The notes: generated by a model not told the origin, from the sequence alone. Positions 39,901 through 54,465 are shown, numbered from the stretch's first letter. The stretch is 64,000 bases of DNA from Larus michahellis (GCF_964199755.1 NC_133896.1:103136301-103200300); one strand, 5' to 3'. A program made the numbers and translations.

Positions 39901-42900
39901 GGATGGCTTATAAGCCTTCATGTAAAAGGAAATCTTTTGGTACATGGTTATTTTTAAACATGTTTCGGCATTGCAAAGTGATGTGAATCAAGCACTGATT
40001 CTCACGTTGTACCTAGAAATAGGGAAGGCTGTATGAAAGAGTCAAATAACACTGAAATTTAAAAGGTTAAGCTAGCAGCCAAAAGAAGATTAACACAAGT
40101 AAAAAATAGCACAATTTCTAAGAATGCGGAGCTGTTTGGTCAGACCCAATACTGTGTCTGCATGTCTTTTCTGCCTGAAAACGCTTTGCATCCGTTGTCC
40201 AACTTTGGCTAAATGTGACAGGGGGAGGAAGGTACTCAACGTAATTAAATTTTGCCAAGGTTTATGAAAGCAAATGAAAGGGTGGAGAAGCCATTGCTGT
40301 CCCCCAGAGAGAGCTTAGAGGTGATTGCAACCTTTCACAGGCACCAGAGAATCCATGCAGGGGAGCTCTTGTGAACGCCTCCGCTGCAGGGAAAGCCGCC
40401 TTGGGAGGCTGCTATCCCCCGCCTTGGGCTTCATCAGCCCCACTGCCTCGGGAACTGCTTCTCGCACTGCTGAGAGATCCCTGTGTGGTAAGAGAGGAGC
40501 ACAGGCAGCGTTTGAAGAGACGTGGAGGTGCCACAAGGCTTTGCAAAAAGCAATTTTAAGAAATTGAATGGAAGCAATAAAAAGCAAATAAAAAGAAGCA
40601 ATTAAAAAGTGAGCAGCCATGTGTGTAGTCAAAGTCTGATGCTATCCCAGCCTCTCTCCCTTGCGTCTGCTGTTGGTGGCTCCATGCATTTGCCGCCACC
40701 ACCACTCTGTCACCCCACTGGTCGGAGGAGAGAGAAGCGGCCAGTCACGTCCACCTTTGTACTGGGGGTAGGCTCTAGTCTTTTTGCATATTTATGGAAA
40801 ATATTTGTAATGGGATGGTCACGCAATGATGTGTTGAGCAGAGCCCTGTTTGCTGGGGAATGGAGGTGGTAGAGCGTGGCAATGGTGATGGGCACTGGCC
40901 CTCCACTTAAGCCCAAAGGTAATCCATACACAAACTGCTACGGACACAGAGCTGGGATTGCTCAGTTGTCTGAGCTCCCATCAGCAACGTGGCAGGGGGA
41001 AAAATTGTGCCTCTAGGAACAAATGTGAAGTCAAGATGGGCAAATTCCCACCCTGGGGAGTGTTGCATCAGGCTATGAAGTGGTTATTAAATTGCAGAGA
41101 ACATGCTGGACTCTCCACTGCTTGCTATCTGCAATTTCAGACACATATTATTAAGTTAAGGAATATTATTAATAGCAATTCCATTCCCCACATTCTGGCG
41201 AAGAGGATAGATTTAAGGCTACCTCCATCTTTAAAAATTCTATAAATATGTGAAAAATGGGAAGAGGCGGGGCGGGGGGAGAGAATGTGCCTTTCACAAG
41301 TTTGCATTTCACAGATGCAAATTGTAACATGTTTCTGCACGCTTTTCTTGGTACTGCTTTCCTGGTACCAGATGGTGGAGTTGTTCGCTGGACCTGCTGA
41401 GGAGAGGTGCAATTTGGAGGTCCTGCCAAACTTGACTCTCGGGCGTCTCATTGCAGCGCTGGGTTTCGGAGCACTCGTTTCTCCTTGCCATGGGCACTGG
41501 CTGTGATTACTTTCAGGTGGCATGTGTGATGGCAGATTTTCAGTGGGAGGGGGCAATTCTTTGGGAGGGGTGAAAAATAACTCCTGCAAGCTTGTGGTGG
41601 TTTGTGTGGAGTAGGTTCCATGTTGAGTGATGAGCCTGGTGTTGTACTTAGTCTTCTATTATGGCTGTTCTAAGCTTCATCTTTGTGCTTACAGGGAAGA
41701 AATCTGTTCGAAACTGTCCTGTAGCCTGTGTGAGGGTGGGATGTGACTGTGCTGGGACGATTCTCATCAAGAGTGAACTTCAAGTATCCCTCACTGTGGT
41801 GGCTGAGCTGTGAAATGGCATAAAGCCTGTTCTCTAGCAAGCAGAGCTTGCGTGTTCCTGGTGACGGCCAAAATAGGAATATTTTGCTGTGGCAGGAAAT
41901 CCTGCTAAAGCAGCAGTACGGTGTAAACGGCAGGTTTGCTGCTGACGGTTTTCACTGTGGAAAAGCTGTGCTCTCTTAAAAGATTCTCATAAAGACCAAG
42001 TTACTGCTTTATGGTACGTTTTCTATACTGTGGAAGTGATGGGCTAGCCATATGATTTTATGGAGTAATACGTTAATGGTGTTAAATTTTTGTCTTTAGC
42101 AAACTAGTAAGGTTTATGAAACACCGAAGTTTAAAAGTAAAGGGAAAAAAAACACAGGCAATTGCAGTAGGCAGTTTTTAAATCTCTTTGAAACTGACTG
42201 AAATGTTCTAAGTTTTCATTACGACAAGGTGCCTTTCTTGATTTCCAGCTTTAAATGCCTTTTGGAGGCAAAGATAACTGTTTTTCATGCGAATCAAAGG
42301 ACCGTGCTCATTTTGGTCTCCAAAGTGAAAGATCCACTGACCAGTGTTAATGAGAAATGGTGCTACTAGAGTCAACAAGGAATAGTTTCTGCAATGCCGT
42401 GCTTGACTGTAGAAGACAATAGTACAACTGTGAGCAGTAAAACAGACTTTTGCTGCAAAAGTGTTTAATTTAGCAGTTTTGGAAATCCAGATTTTGAGTT
42501 TCTCTGAGACTCAGGTGATAGAATTTTTTTTTGGTGTCAAATAATAATTTTAGATCCAGACATCTCAGATCTCTGGTTTTGTCATGCTGTTGTATTCCCC
42601 TTGGAAACTTAATGGGAAATAAAACCGAGCGTGTGCAGACCATGTTTATCACTGACCCTATTGGCTGATGTCTTTCAAATTAAGCTGCGCTGTATTTTTG
42701 GCACTGTTCCTTTCCTATTCTTTTTACGTTCTTTTTGGATCCTGGCTTGGTTGAAACTGGTTGGACCCTAACCCTTTACACTTATGGGTGCAACACTTCT
42801 TTCACTCTGCCTTCTGCAGGGCACAGCAAGCAAAAATATGCTTTTGTTCCATCCAGGACAAACACCAGACATAGCCTGGCTGTGCGTGTATGGTGGGGAG

Positions 42901-43569
42901 CAGGATCTGGCATACAGCGGAGCGGTGGCTGCCTGTGTGCCTGGCTTGCTCCTCGTGAGCACTGCAGGCATGTCCTTGGTCTGCAGTTAGCATGGGCTTT
43001 GCTCTCAGCCAAAATCCCTTGAACTGGGGGGGCGGCGGGGAAAGGAGTTTTTGTTTGATGCAGCAGGAAATCAAACCTCTCTAGTCTTCTTGAAGAACAT
43101 CTCAGGGCCTGTTTTTCAAGGGGTTGATGGAAATAGCTGAGCAACGGCTAACCTAATTTGCTTCAGAGCTGGCTTGGGGACAGATATTAGGAGAAGTTTT
43201 TGGAAGAGAGGACAAAAGGCATCTTCAGAGAGAGAACATGGGACACTTCTCACTCTCCCCCTTCTGCTTGGTAAATCCATGCTTGCTGAAGATGTTTTAA
43301 TCTGCCTGTTTTCTGTCAGTACTCTTCTGAGGCAACCATTTTGATGATTGTCCCTTTTCAACATCAGAGTAGTTTACGTCAGTCTTTAAAAGATGATAAA
43401 GCCAGTGTCCTTTATTAATCAAACCTAACTAAATGTTGCTATTGTCTTGCTTGATAAGTCTAGGGAAATGCAAGAGAAATAAGAGCGGATCAGAAAAGTG
43501 CTCTTCAAATGGTTGTCAGGGGATCTTTATCCAAGTGAAGGAATGCATCTGTGAGGCCTGAAGTCAGTC

Positions 43570-44160
43570 AGTATTTTCCCTGATGACTTGGACAGTGGAA
43601 CAGTGATTCATGACTGGATATATTTGATAATGGAAAACTTGGGCTAGAGGGTAGAGCTCAGGAACTTTAGGTAACAAACTACTTATTCAAAATACCTGAA
43701 AGAAACTAGAAAAAATATTTGAAAATAGGTTGTAGTCTGTGGAAGACAAATAAGATTTTCTGCTTCATAACAAGCAATAATTGGTCAATTGGTTACAAGG
43801 TGGGAAATGTGGATAGGCTGGAAGTTCTGCAGAAAAGATAAAAAAAGTGAGACAATATATTATAGTGAAAAAGCCAGATACTCCACAAGGTTAGACAGAT
43901 AGAGGGGACAGGACATGCAAAGTGATCCTACTCCATGTGGAGATAATAATGGTAATTCCTCAGCAAGACCAACTGGAGGGGCTTGAAAGGAATAAGAAGG
44001 CAGACCAGGGCCCTATACTGCAAAGAGAAAGACATGGGACTGTAATTTACGGAAGATAAGGCTGAAAGAAATTAAAGTCTCCAAATAAATGAATTGTTTG
44101 CAAGGACAAAAGCAATAATCTCTTCTCTGGTCCATGGTGGCCAGAACAGGCATTAGATGA
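43570..44160 (+). mobile_element. Ancient, degraded CR1/L3-type LINE fragment
   Basis: Scattered segments match, from memory, the end of the reverse transcriptase and the 3' region of CR1/L3 LINEs in the right order on the + strand. These are a GATGACTTGGACAGTGGAAC-like block near 43581, AGTTCTGCAGAAAAG near 43823, ATAAGGCTGAAAGAAATT near 44057, and CTCTGGTCCATGGTGGCCAG near 44126. The reading frame is destroyed by many indels and substitutions. The boundaries are approximate. Confidence 0.5.
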
Positions 44161-45458
44161 TTTTGCTGAAAGCAACAGTAGTTGGGATTGTCAACTCGCA
44201 GCAACCCTGCTCAAACCATGTAGATCACGTCTGTCGTGGGTGCAGCTGATCCTTGCTTGGAGACATGGCTATGTGGGGTGAACTCATGCGGTCTCACTCA
44301 GTCTTATGCTTCTGGGATCAAATGGTAGTGGGGAAAAACCCTTTACCTGTGGTGATGCAACGTTTTGGCCAGTGCTTTCTTCTGCCTTTTTCCAACCCCA
44401 CACTTCCAGTTCCTGAACTTGGACTCTTCTTTGCTCTGCCTGCGTGCTGACATAAATTATGCAGCAAGTCCTTTCAGGCAGGGGCTGTGTTTACCTGCCT
44501 GTTTATCTGGCATCAGTGGGGCTCCAGTTTTGACTGGATCTTCAAGCATAAACAATAACCATTGTCAGAGTAGATTATTCAGAGCAGAGCAATCTGAAGC
44601 CACTTGGTTATGAAAGGCTCCCCAGAGCATGAGTGGTTGCTGTGACCCAGAAATGTTGGCATGCAAATCGATTACATGGCAGGATTTATGTGGCAAACTC
44701 GCAGTTCTTCCTTGTGCAGACAGCACACGGCGTCATGGAGATGGCGCATACTGTGTGCGATGTATGTGCAGCCTTCCTAAAGGGGAGCACAAACTCCAGT
44801 CATGGGGAAGAGGGCTGAGGAGCCAGTTTGTCAGGAAAAGGGCCAATGAAACTGGAAAGAGAGTCTTTGGAGTTTCTGAAGTGAGATTAAATGAACAATA
44901 ATTGCTGGGGAGGGGGTGATATAGGGGCCAAAGATGCAGGGTATGGAGCTGAGTGACTCCCTCTGTACATGTTCTCCGAAGGGGTGGCAGCTCTGTTGCT
45001 TGGGTGCTGGTTAGATGAAGCACTGAAGAATACACAGCTGTTTGAAATGGGCCAAAAGCCCTTTTCCATTTCTCTGCCCACACTCTGCTGTGTGCCTCTG
45101 ATGAACATTCCTGCCAAATCTGCTTTCTGGGTTGGCGGGGAGAAACCGGGCATAATTATTATCATCATCTGCCTTGTTTCAGAACTGCTGCTGTTACTGC
45201 TGCAGCCTGGCAGCAGCCGAAAGTACAGCATCTCTTGAACAGGGATTCAGGCCCTGGAAACCATGGTTATGTTCTCCATCAAAGTGGTGGGAACTGTTGA
45301 GAAGGTCCCCAGATGTTTTACCTAGTGTGTCTCAGAACTGTTAAGGAACACCCAGCTGGGCAGACACACTGTGGGGTACTAAGCAAAAAATTGCTTAAAA
45401 TAAAATTTTAGATTTCCCTAAGAATAGTTTCAAAAAGCAAAATTTGTGCTTTTTTTCT

Positions 45459-45570
45459 AAAAAAAAAAAAAACCAAAACAAAAAAAAAAAAACAAAAAAA
45501 CAAAAAAACCCAAAAAAACTAACAACAAACCAACCACACAAAACCAAAAAGCCAACCAAAATGCCCAAAA
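45459..45570 (+). repeat. A/C-rich low-complexity tract
   Basis: An A14 run passes into irregular (A)nC and CCAAAA units over about 110 bp. It may be the expanded poly(A) tail of an old retroelement or a simple repeat. Confidence 0.85.
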
Positions 45571-48500
45571 TGGCTAATGGTCTTAATGGGGACTGTGTTA
45601 AATCTTAATTTGAAATGATAAATCTACCCCAAAGACTAAATTCAGGAGAAAAGCTCTGAAGATGATCAAAGCCACTCTTTCAGTGTGTTTTAACGAGCAC
45701 AGCAAGGGAATTTCCGAGCAAGTCATTATTAGTATGTGAAAGTGGAACGTGTTAAACATCTACAAAGTATGCTCAGCTCAGGGCAATGAAACTCTCTTCT
45801 TGATTTCTGCTCTGGCCAAGTTTCGAAACTATAGAGCCAGCGAAATAAAAGCCAGCAAGGGGATGATGTGTGTGTCCAGCATCTGTGTCTCCAGCTGTGG
45901 CAAATACCCAATTCTTGAGATTACAGTGAAGAAACCACTAACAGAGCTGTGAACTTGTGTGATAGTTGTATATGGAGTGAGACACAGTTTCTTTCCTAAT
46001 CCATATGGTGATCAGTTTAAGCCATGAAGTGTGAAATGTGATTACCCTTGTCCAGCATTTGAATTAAGGGGCTGTAAGGGGAGGCTCAGGGCTCCAGCTT
46101 GCATGAGGGAAGGGAAAACAGGCACAGAGACCAAGAGCTGCTTCTGCATGTCTCTGAGGCAGAGCAGAAATAGAATCCTCTTCCATTTACTTGCTGAGAT
46201 TTAAATATGATAAAATAGAAGCGTTAAAATTCTCTCAGGAGGGGTTTAATACAGACCTTCAGTGTGGACAACAGCTGCTATGGAGGACAAATGAGTGACA
46301 AGTTAGCGTTTCCCCACAAATTGGAAATCAATTCTTGGGAAAAACAAGACACTTGGAAATGAACGTTTAACTAGTGCCAGGCTTTGTGCAGATCATAACC
46401 ACTTACACTATAGATAGGGTCACAATCTTATCTTAGCTTTACCTGAACATCTGTTAGTTGGCACAAAAGTCAGAGTGCAGCTGCCTGTGAATGAACCTGC
46501 ATTTACAGATCACTATTTATTTTTTTTCCCCTGGTAACCTCATCTATTTTGAGTGTGCCTGCTGGTTATATTGTGAGAGAGGTTGACGGGAACCTCTTTG
46601 TTTCACTCTTCAACAGTTGTCAAGATACTGTGTCTGCTTTGGCACAGTTGTGACGCTGATGTATCTGAGTAGGCGCAGTGATGTGGAAAGACTACGGCTT
46701 CTTCTGTCTGCTGTAGAACAGAATGGGGATGCCTCGTGGTATTGCTTGGAGAAAAGGGTGTCAATTTTGCCCCCAAAAGTATTCTTACACCATGTCTAAA
46801 TGAAACCTATACAGGTATGCCTCCAGAAGTATGGAAAATAGTATTGACAGTGGGCTTCAGTTTGCAACTCTCTGACTTGGAGTCCCTTCCCCTACCCTGC
46901 CTCAGAAGATTTCTAGTGGCAATTAATGGAAAACCTGGTATGCTTTGCTGTTGTTCTAACACTGGTACTTTTCGCACCATGAGGCTGGCAAATTCACTTT
47001 GGGGTTGGATAACCTTTTGCGTCTGCTGCCATTTGAGCTGTCAGCTTCATAGAGAATCCATGGTATTCACCAAATTATGTATATGTTAGGCTAGAAACAG
47101 CTGAAAACTAGTGGTGGTTGTTATTGAAATACCAAGTGAAATTTTCTGTTGCTTCTTCACTTGCTTTGTTTTTCTAGACTGTTTCCATAGTTATCTCACC
47201 AATTATGGCAGCTTTCTAGAGTCAGAAGAGTCACTGCCCTGCTCTGGAAGCAGCTGTGTGAAATGTTTTGGTTTTAACAGTGCAGTTTCATCTTAGCGCA
47301 CTGGCATCCTGTGATTGCCTTTAGAGAGACCAATCCCATAAATACCAGAGGCATTCACAGCTCTGTTTGCTCTAACTGACTGCTTGCAAGCACTTGACTC
47401 TCCTTGCAGTTGCTGGGGCTTGACCATGTTATAATATTCATGAGACATTGATGGTCTGTATCAAAGGGGAAAAAAAAAAACCACCCAAAACATTTTACTA
47501 GCCAAGCCTGCAAGTTAGACTTAAAGAAATCTACACAGTACAAAAAAAAAAAAAAACAACCTCTCAGTTTTAGTTTGGTGGACTGCTAATATGTGGTTGG
47601 TTTATCTGAGGACAGAATGGTGCTTTCCACTTGCTTATAAAATGCTACGTAACAAATATATTAGAATATTAAAGACTAATAGCCCTTATTCTTATTCTTT
47701 CTCAGACTTTCCACTGGCCTTGCAAAACAAACTTATTTTTAGCTTCTCAATATTCATGCCACACAAGCTATTGTGTGGACTACTGGCAAGCTGTGTACAA
47801 AGAGATTCCGTTCTCATTGCATATCACCCTTTTCTATCACATTATTGACATATTAAGATCTTTTCAAGCATAAGTCTGTGCGCTGAGATGTTTTAGGGCT
47901 TTTTTTCCCCAGTCTGCTGTGTCCTTGAGGAAATTCTGGAGGGATGCTGGAGAGCTGTCATCCACCTGGGTGAGTCTCATGGCTGAGCGCAGGGATCTTC
48001 ACTCCTGAGCTGAAGCAGACTCTGAACCTCCAGCCTGCCTCCTTGACCCAATTCGGCAGCTTTGCTCAAAAAGAAAAAGCAGTAGAGGAAACGGGGTGGC
48101 TTCAGGCTGGAAGCCAGGAGAGGTGGAGAGATCCCTGTGTTTGTCCCGCTGTGGATTTGGCAGGGATTCTGGTGTGCCTTTATCAAGCCTCCCTATTCAG
48201 CAGCAACAGCTTTTTTTTCATTCATGCCCTGTCCTAGGCTTGAACTGCCCGCATGTAACTACAAGGCTATGGATCCCATGCCAGTTAGGCATTCCTTAAA
48301 GGGTTGATTATTTATTATAAAATAAGCAAGTTCAGATAGGAATGACATAGCTTGAGCTATGAATCACAACTGACTCACGTTAAAGGTTACGAGTCCAATT
48401 CTACTTTCATCTGTATGAAGTGCTGTTCTGCTATTGGTGCCGATACATGCAAAAACAGGCGTTAGTACAAGAAAGCTTTTAATATGAAGTATTCATCTTA

Positions 48501-50779
48501 TCTTGTTTCGGACTAGGTATTTCAAGTGTGTCATCACTTGTAGTTAACAGTTGTCAAAACAGTTTGAATATGGCAGAGGGGTTGTTTCTCATCACCAAAC
48601 TTTGCGGCCTGCCTGACTTCAGATAATAAATCCCTTTGTAGCATAAAATGTCTTCCTATGGAGAAACCGGTTATTAACTTTTGCCTTCGTCAAAGTTTTA
48701 ATAATACGCTGCATACAGGAGATATCTGTGGTTGGGGTGGGAGAGAGACGAGAAGAAATGTGGCAATTTATATTTACATATTAGGCAATATGTCTGGATG
48801 ATGGGGGATGCGATAGAATTAATTATGCAGAGCTGCAGTGACAGCTAAAAAAATGGAGCATGTGAACATGGATGTATCTTTTGACTGCTGCTAGTGCTGG
48901 CACCACAAATAATAGCGACTATGAAGTTGGCCCTGCTTGGCTAGTTCGTTATTTCTAATTAACCCTAATTTCCTTCAGACGCGTATGACATTAGTCATTT
49001 TTATATGGTGTATATATAGTTTGCTTAGTGTTTTTTTGAATTATTTGCTGTTCTTATTCTGGACTTGGTTTAGTAATCCTTGTGATGCTATTTCTGTTCC
49101 CCAACTAAATGACTGAAACACAGTGGAGAGAGCATTAGGGGAAGAAAGGAAATGCACTGGGGTATTCTAAATTTCATAATCCTGTTAATATTGATCAATG
49201 TTTTAGGAGCTACAAATACTTGGCAATCTCCAAACATTTGCAAGCAATTAATATTCTGGTCTGGTAAATTAGCACAAAGCAAGCTATGGGTTTAATTTTT
49301 TTAAAGTTGTGTTTTATTTTTAGCTTTCTTTTCTGCTCCCATGCTACTGTATTTGAGGAAATTGCCGCAAGCCACAGGGGTTTGCAATTGTCGCAGGGTA
49401 TCATTTTCCACAGGAAGTTAAAAGCCTTTGGGTTCATGAGGCAGGGAGTTCTCTTACTGTATTGCTGTACAGCACTTTGCTCTCGTGGCCTCTGCCGTAA
49501 GCAAGGCCATGCTCACAATTGCTTCGCTGGCTTCTTTTCTTTTGTGTTGCTATTACATGAACTCAATTTAGTGCAAGAAATGCATTTTCTTTTTTTTTTT
49601 TTTGGCATTGGCTCTTATGGTCCTCATGCCTACTGACTGGTGCATAAAGCACGTCAAGCTCCTGACCAGTGCCTCCAGGCAGCTCTCACACCTACCATGA
49701 GCAAGTGCTGCCTTTCCACATAAATCCTTTATCTTCCTGCCTGAACTCCCTCTGCCCTCCACGATCTCCTAGTCGTTCATTGCTGATGCTAGATCTTCAC
49801 TTAAAAGCGTGGCTCCCAAAATTAGCTTACGCCAGTATTGCCAGTGGTAACATCAGCAGCTCTGGGCTCTGCACTTCGGGTTTGAGCAGAAAGAGATGGT
49901 CCTCAGTTCAGGCAGTGCTTCGGTAACACGTGTAGTATCTGGCATGCAACTTGTCTGGGAAACGCTATTTAAGACCATTCATGTCCTGCAGCGTTGGTCA
50001 TCTGTGGCTGGTCATAGAGAGTTGAGGAGATACCATGGACCTAATCCTAGAGCCTCCGCTGTTAGCTCTCGCTCTTGGTGCCAGAGCTCAAAACAGTCTC
50101 TGCTTTTCTTGAATCCTTGAAAAAAGTGAAGAAACAAGTGACATCTGTCTTGCACATCCCTTCTTGGCACGCAAGTAAGGGATCTAATGACTACCAAAGG
50201 AGACTTTAAGAGTGGAACAGGCAATAGAGAGGCACAGGCTCAAAACTTTAACTGTGTAGCTTCTTGGGATGTTTTCCGTTTGTGTGGCTTCTAAAATGTA
50301 GGGTTAATTATTTGAAATACAACCTAAGCAGGATATATAATTATATAAGTCCCTTAGCCTTTGGAAATCAAAATTGTTTTGCTGTTATGTCCCACTAATC
50401 TGGGGAGGAAAACACAGTCATTCAGATCTGAGGAAGAAAATACAGCTTTATAATATCAGGCAATAAAATTAAACTTTACCCTCGCTGAGACCTCCTTGGA
50501 TATTTGGACAACTTTGCATGATGTTTTGGAAATGTCTGATGTACACGAGCATAATATATCTCCTGCTGGTCTCAGCTATAGGCAAATGGCTCTGTCTCTG
50601 AATCATCCATGCAAATGGTTTGTTATACTTGAGGGGCAAATTGTATGATTAGGCAATTAATAGTAAAAACTTTGCTCTTCCCCACTGGAGTGCAACAACA
50701 TTCAGCTGAATGTATTGCTCATTTGTTCCTTGAAGTCCTTTTTTGCTTCTTAAACAGTCAGCGCTGGTTGAGTAATCTC

Positions 50780-50800
50780 TTTTTTTTTTTTTTTTTTTTT
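50780..50800 (+). repeat. 21-base T homopolymer
   Basis: An uninterrupted T21 run. On the minus strand it reads as a poly(A), but no retroelement body could be recognised beside it. Confidence 0.95.
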
Positions 50801-53800
50801 ATGTGAGAAAAACAGCTCTGATTGCAGAGTCACTGCTTTCTGTAGTCCCACAATGAATACATCTCAGACTCCTTTCTCCTTTTGGGCCTACATGTGGAGG
50901 AGTCATCAATACAAGATGCTTCGCAATTACCTCTGCTTGTTCAGAGAAGGCAATTAAGCGTGTGATTCTTCATCTTGTAAAGCGATGCTTTGTCTTAATG
51001 GATCATTTTGCAAACAAATTCTGATGATCCACTGAGCACATGGGTTGAAGTGCCGCAGTCTCGTGCTGAATACTGCTGCAGCCACAGGTGGTAAATAATG
51101 CAAAGGGAGACACGTAAGTGGTAGCAGTCTTTCCATGAGGATATATGACATGGTTGAGGGAGAAAATTATTAGCACGGGGGGGGGAAAAAGTAATCTTCC
51201 ATCCCTCACAGAGTCACTGGTATCCAGAAGTAATTACATCACAGTCTCAATCTTTCCAATGTCGTCAGCTTTGATAATTATGTATGTGACTGTCTCTAAT
51301 AAGCAGTAGAACTTACCTAAACTGGAGTGTGTCCTTTTGGCAAGCTATTACTTCTGCTTGGAAAGGATTACGTGTGCTTGTGGACTCACTTGGCATAGGT
51401 ATGTGATTATTTGACTTTGTTAGATAGTATTTGAAGATGGTTTTCCAAGACATTTTGGTTTGTGAGCTCAAACAGCCCTGTGACAGGCACAGGGAGTAAA
51501 CAGACTAGAGGAGGATGTTTAATATGTCATTGTTCTTCATTAATAACACAAAATCTAAAGAAAAGAGTGAGGATGGACTCTGGTATGGCTGAATTCAGTC
51601 TGGTGCTAGAAGCTATGGTCTGTTCACACTGGCTAGCTTGGGTTTCTCTGGTACTTATCAAAAGTCGAGATCCCTGGTGTGTGCAAGCAGGGCCTCTGCC
51701 CGGTGCCTCCCAGGCTGCAGGGATGGCTGCTTCTGATCAGTTAAAAAAAATACATACATCAGTCATGACTAAAGAGTCGTTAAGAGCAGCAGTCTTTTCA
51801 ATTTTATTAAGGACTTCTACACCTGCATAAAGCCTGCAGCCGATTTAAGGCTTGAATCAATAGGAACATTCTTTAGGTTATTTCTGCTGACAGATGATTT
51901 TTGCATAAGAACAGTTCTTAAGCTTATACAAGATCTGTTTTCAGTTTTAAATCTCACCCTTTATTTTAGCTAGCTTTAAACACTGACTCTTCTAGCATAT
52001 TTATCTTCGTCATCCAAATCAGCTCACTCTATGTCCTTACCTTCTCTGCACCTCCAGAAGATATTCCTGATTTTTTTTTTTTTCAATGTGTCTGACCGTA
52101 TTACTTGGACTCCTGGTTGATGTCAGTGAACATGGGTAGCCCTGGTACACTGGGGGCATGGAAAGGGAGGTGGGTGAGTGCCCCTCGCCCCCCTGGCTTC
52201 CAGGGCAGGGGTGGCCTAGGGCCCAGAGAAGACACAACAGGCATGTGCACACCCATGTCCATGCCTGGCTTCTCTGCAGCCATGCAGCTCCTGTGGCTTT
52301 TTGAAGGATGTGGGCATGTTAAGAGAAGTCTGCAAGGATGGGAAGACAGAACAGACATGGGGGTGATGGGAGAGGCTGAGACACCCGGTAAATCCCTGCA
52401 TGTATTGGATGCTGTGAAGGTCAAGGACTACACTCCTGTCAGTGAATGTCAGCTGGCCAGAAAATCCAGGACTCGGGATGGATGTCTGCAGGGATTTTGT
52501 ACTGTCCTTAGGGCAATCAGTCCACATAAATAGTTGGACAAGGCAGGGAAAGCCTTTCCTCAGGCAGGCAGCTTGGAGCAGGAGCATTGCTTCAGTGGAG
52601 GACAGGGCTGTTCCCTTCATCTTAGCTGTGATGGGCAGGCAACAGCTGTTGCAACAGCTGGCTGGGGTGAGTACTCTCATGGCAGCCAGCAGTCCCACAG
52701 GGCTCACGCGTAGGGTTCAGGCCATTGCTGTCCCAGGCAATCTGTGCCATGAACAATCCACAGAGGAGGCCACCTCATGCTGTTGCTTCCTCCAGGGAAT
52801 TAAAAGTCCCCTGGGAGCAGAGATGCCCCTGCCCTGTGGCATGGAGCAGTTGGGCAAGTATCTGTCAGCTCACGAAGGAAGCAAAAAAGGATTCTCGTAA
52901 CATGGCTCCCTCTGACGCTTCTCCAAAGGTTTATTGGTGTCACCATTTGCTGATACATCTGTGATGTGAAAGATTAAGAGGGTGCATGAGAAGACTGGTC
53001 TTGTGATGTAACCTCCTGCCAGTAGGTCCTTAAGTTAGATGCAGCAACTACCCCTGGCAATGAAAAAAGTTATTTAACATTTACTTTGACTATTGTGACC
53101 TAAACCTACATGTGGATCATGGGTGACCTACGATGACATCACTGCTGAAAGCACAGGCTGAAATTGCATGATTTTCCAAAGTGACTACTGGTGTTGCCTT
53201 CCTAGTTTTAAGACACCTTGCGGGATCTGGGTTTTCAGACGGGAAGTCCTCAATGCTGTCTGAAAACCAGAGCCTTCTGAGCTCCTCTGCCTGCTGCATA
53301 TGCAGAATTAGAGCGATCCAAACCCACAGTTACTTCAGAAAATATAGACTGGAATATTTCAAAATGAATTATTCAGCATTTAATTTCTGGGAATAATTCT
53401 GTTGACATCACTGCTGACATAGAAATTGTCAGTCTTTCATTACCGTCGCTGTGGGTACCATAGCAATGGGAGCATTATGATACTTCCGACTCATCATGCA
53501 ACGAAAATCTCAGCATTTTTTAAAAGACTTGTTTGGCTGAATTCAGAGAAAATTCTAGCCTTTGTTTTTGCTTGGTTTGGGTATCAAAATCAGAAATTTC
53601 GTTAAATGGTGACTTTTTGCAATCTTTTTCTGCAAATCTAATAGTTTTTGATTTGTGATATGCAAGAAACAGAGAGAAGTGTAGCAAGACTTTAAAATAT
53701 TAGCTTTTCCAGATGTGACACTTGAGCACAAGATGGTTTTGGCTTTTGGCTTTCTACCAAGATGTCAAAGTCATTCAGGATGAGTTAAAATAAATTTTGT

Positions 53801-53820
53801 TAATTGCTGAAGACCAAATG

Positions 53821-53873
53821 AAAAAAAAAAAAAAAAAAAACAACAAAAAACCAACCCAAAACCAAACCCCAAC
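53821..53873 (+). repeat. A20 run plus A/C-rich tail
   Basis: Twenty A are followed by CAACAAAAAACCAACCC and related A/C units. The structure resembles the tract at 45459-45570. Confidence 0.9.
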
Positions 53874-54465
53874 ATTATTGTGCAGAGACATAAAATTATT
53901 CTGACTCTTTTCCGTTACGCTGATAAGGCCTAAGTTCCCTACTCAGACTGATACAGGTCCATAATAATTCTTCTGAAATCAATACTTAACCTGTATTTAT
54001 GCCGCTGTTCAAGCGAGATGAATATTGCTTAAGGACGTTCTGCAGCTCTGATAAAAGACTGTAGTTCTCTTAGATAAATCACCTCAGATTAAGCTTTTAA
54101 AAGGGTTACGTTAGTCTTAAAATGTATGTTTATTGGTTCATCATTTCAAATTGAACGAAAGTACAGACTGGTCTGTTTGTGGAAAATAAAGCCATGTTTT
54201 AATTGATCCTGGTTACATCCTGCTAAAATATTTTCTGACACTTAACAGTAAGTGGAAACATATTTTTAAAAAAACAAAAAGCTGCTCATATACTGATAAC
54301 TAAATTTGTTTTAACAGCCTAGTTGCAAGCATGGAGCATTAGAAGTAGTAACCAATGAAAAGGAAGACTTTAAATAAAAATTGTAACAGCAAGGTCTTAT
54401 TTTGGATTAATCTCTAAAAGGACAACCTGCTAGTTAAACCAAATGGAAAAACCTGCTTTTCGTTT

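Larger units (their letters stand above)
32016..43569. other. Non-coding intergenic stretch
   Basis: I recognise no gene. Contents include an unusually open + frame at 33538-34488, a CpG-dense spot at 36820-36927, poly-T tracts near 34569-34582 and 36112-36132, and ordinary AT-rich sequence. Minus-strand open frames such as 39061-39426 and 41137-41589 show no domain I recognise. Confidence 0.55.

Noticed and set aside
43176..43230. GATATTAGGAGAAGTTTTTGG resembling a CR1 3' region.
   Set aside because: Only one short block matches; too little to call separately from the better fragment at 43570-44160.
52105..52900. Overlapping open frames on both strands of up to 163 codons.
   Set aside because: They overlap in different frames and strands, which fits locally higher GC and not a gene; no motif is recognisable.
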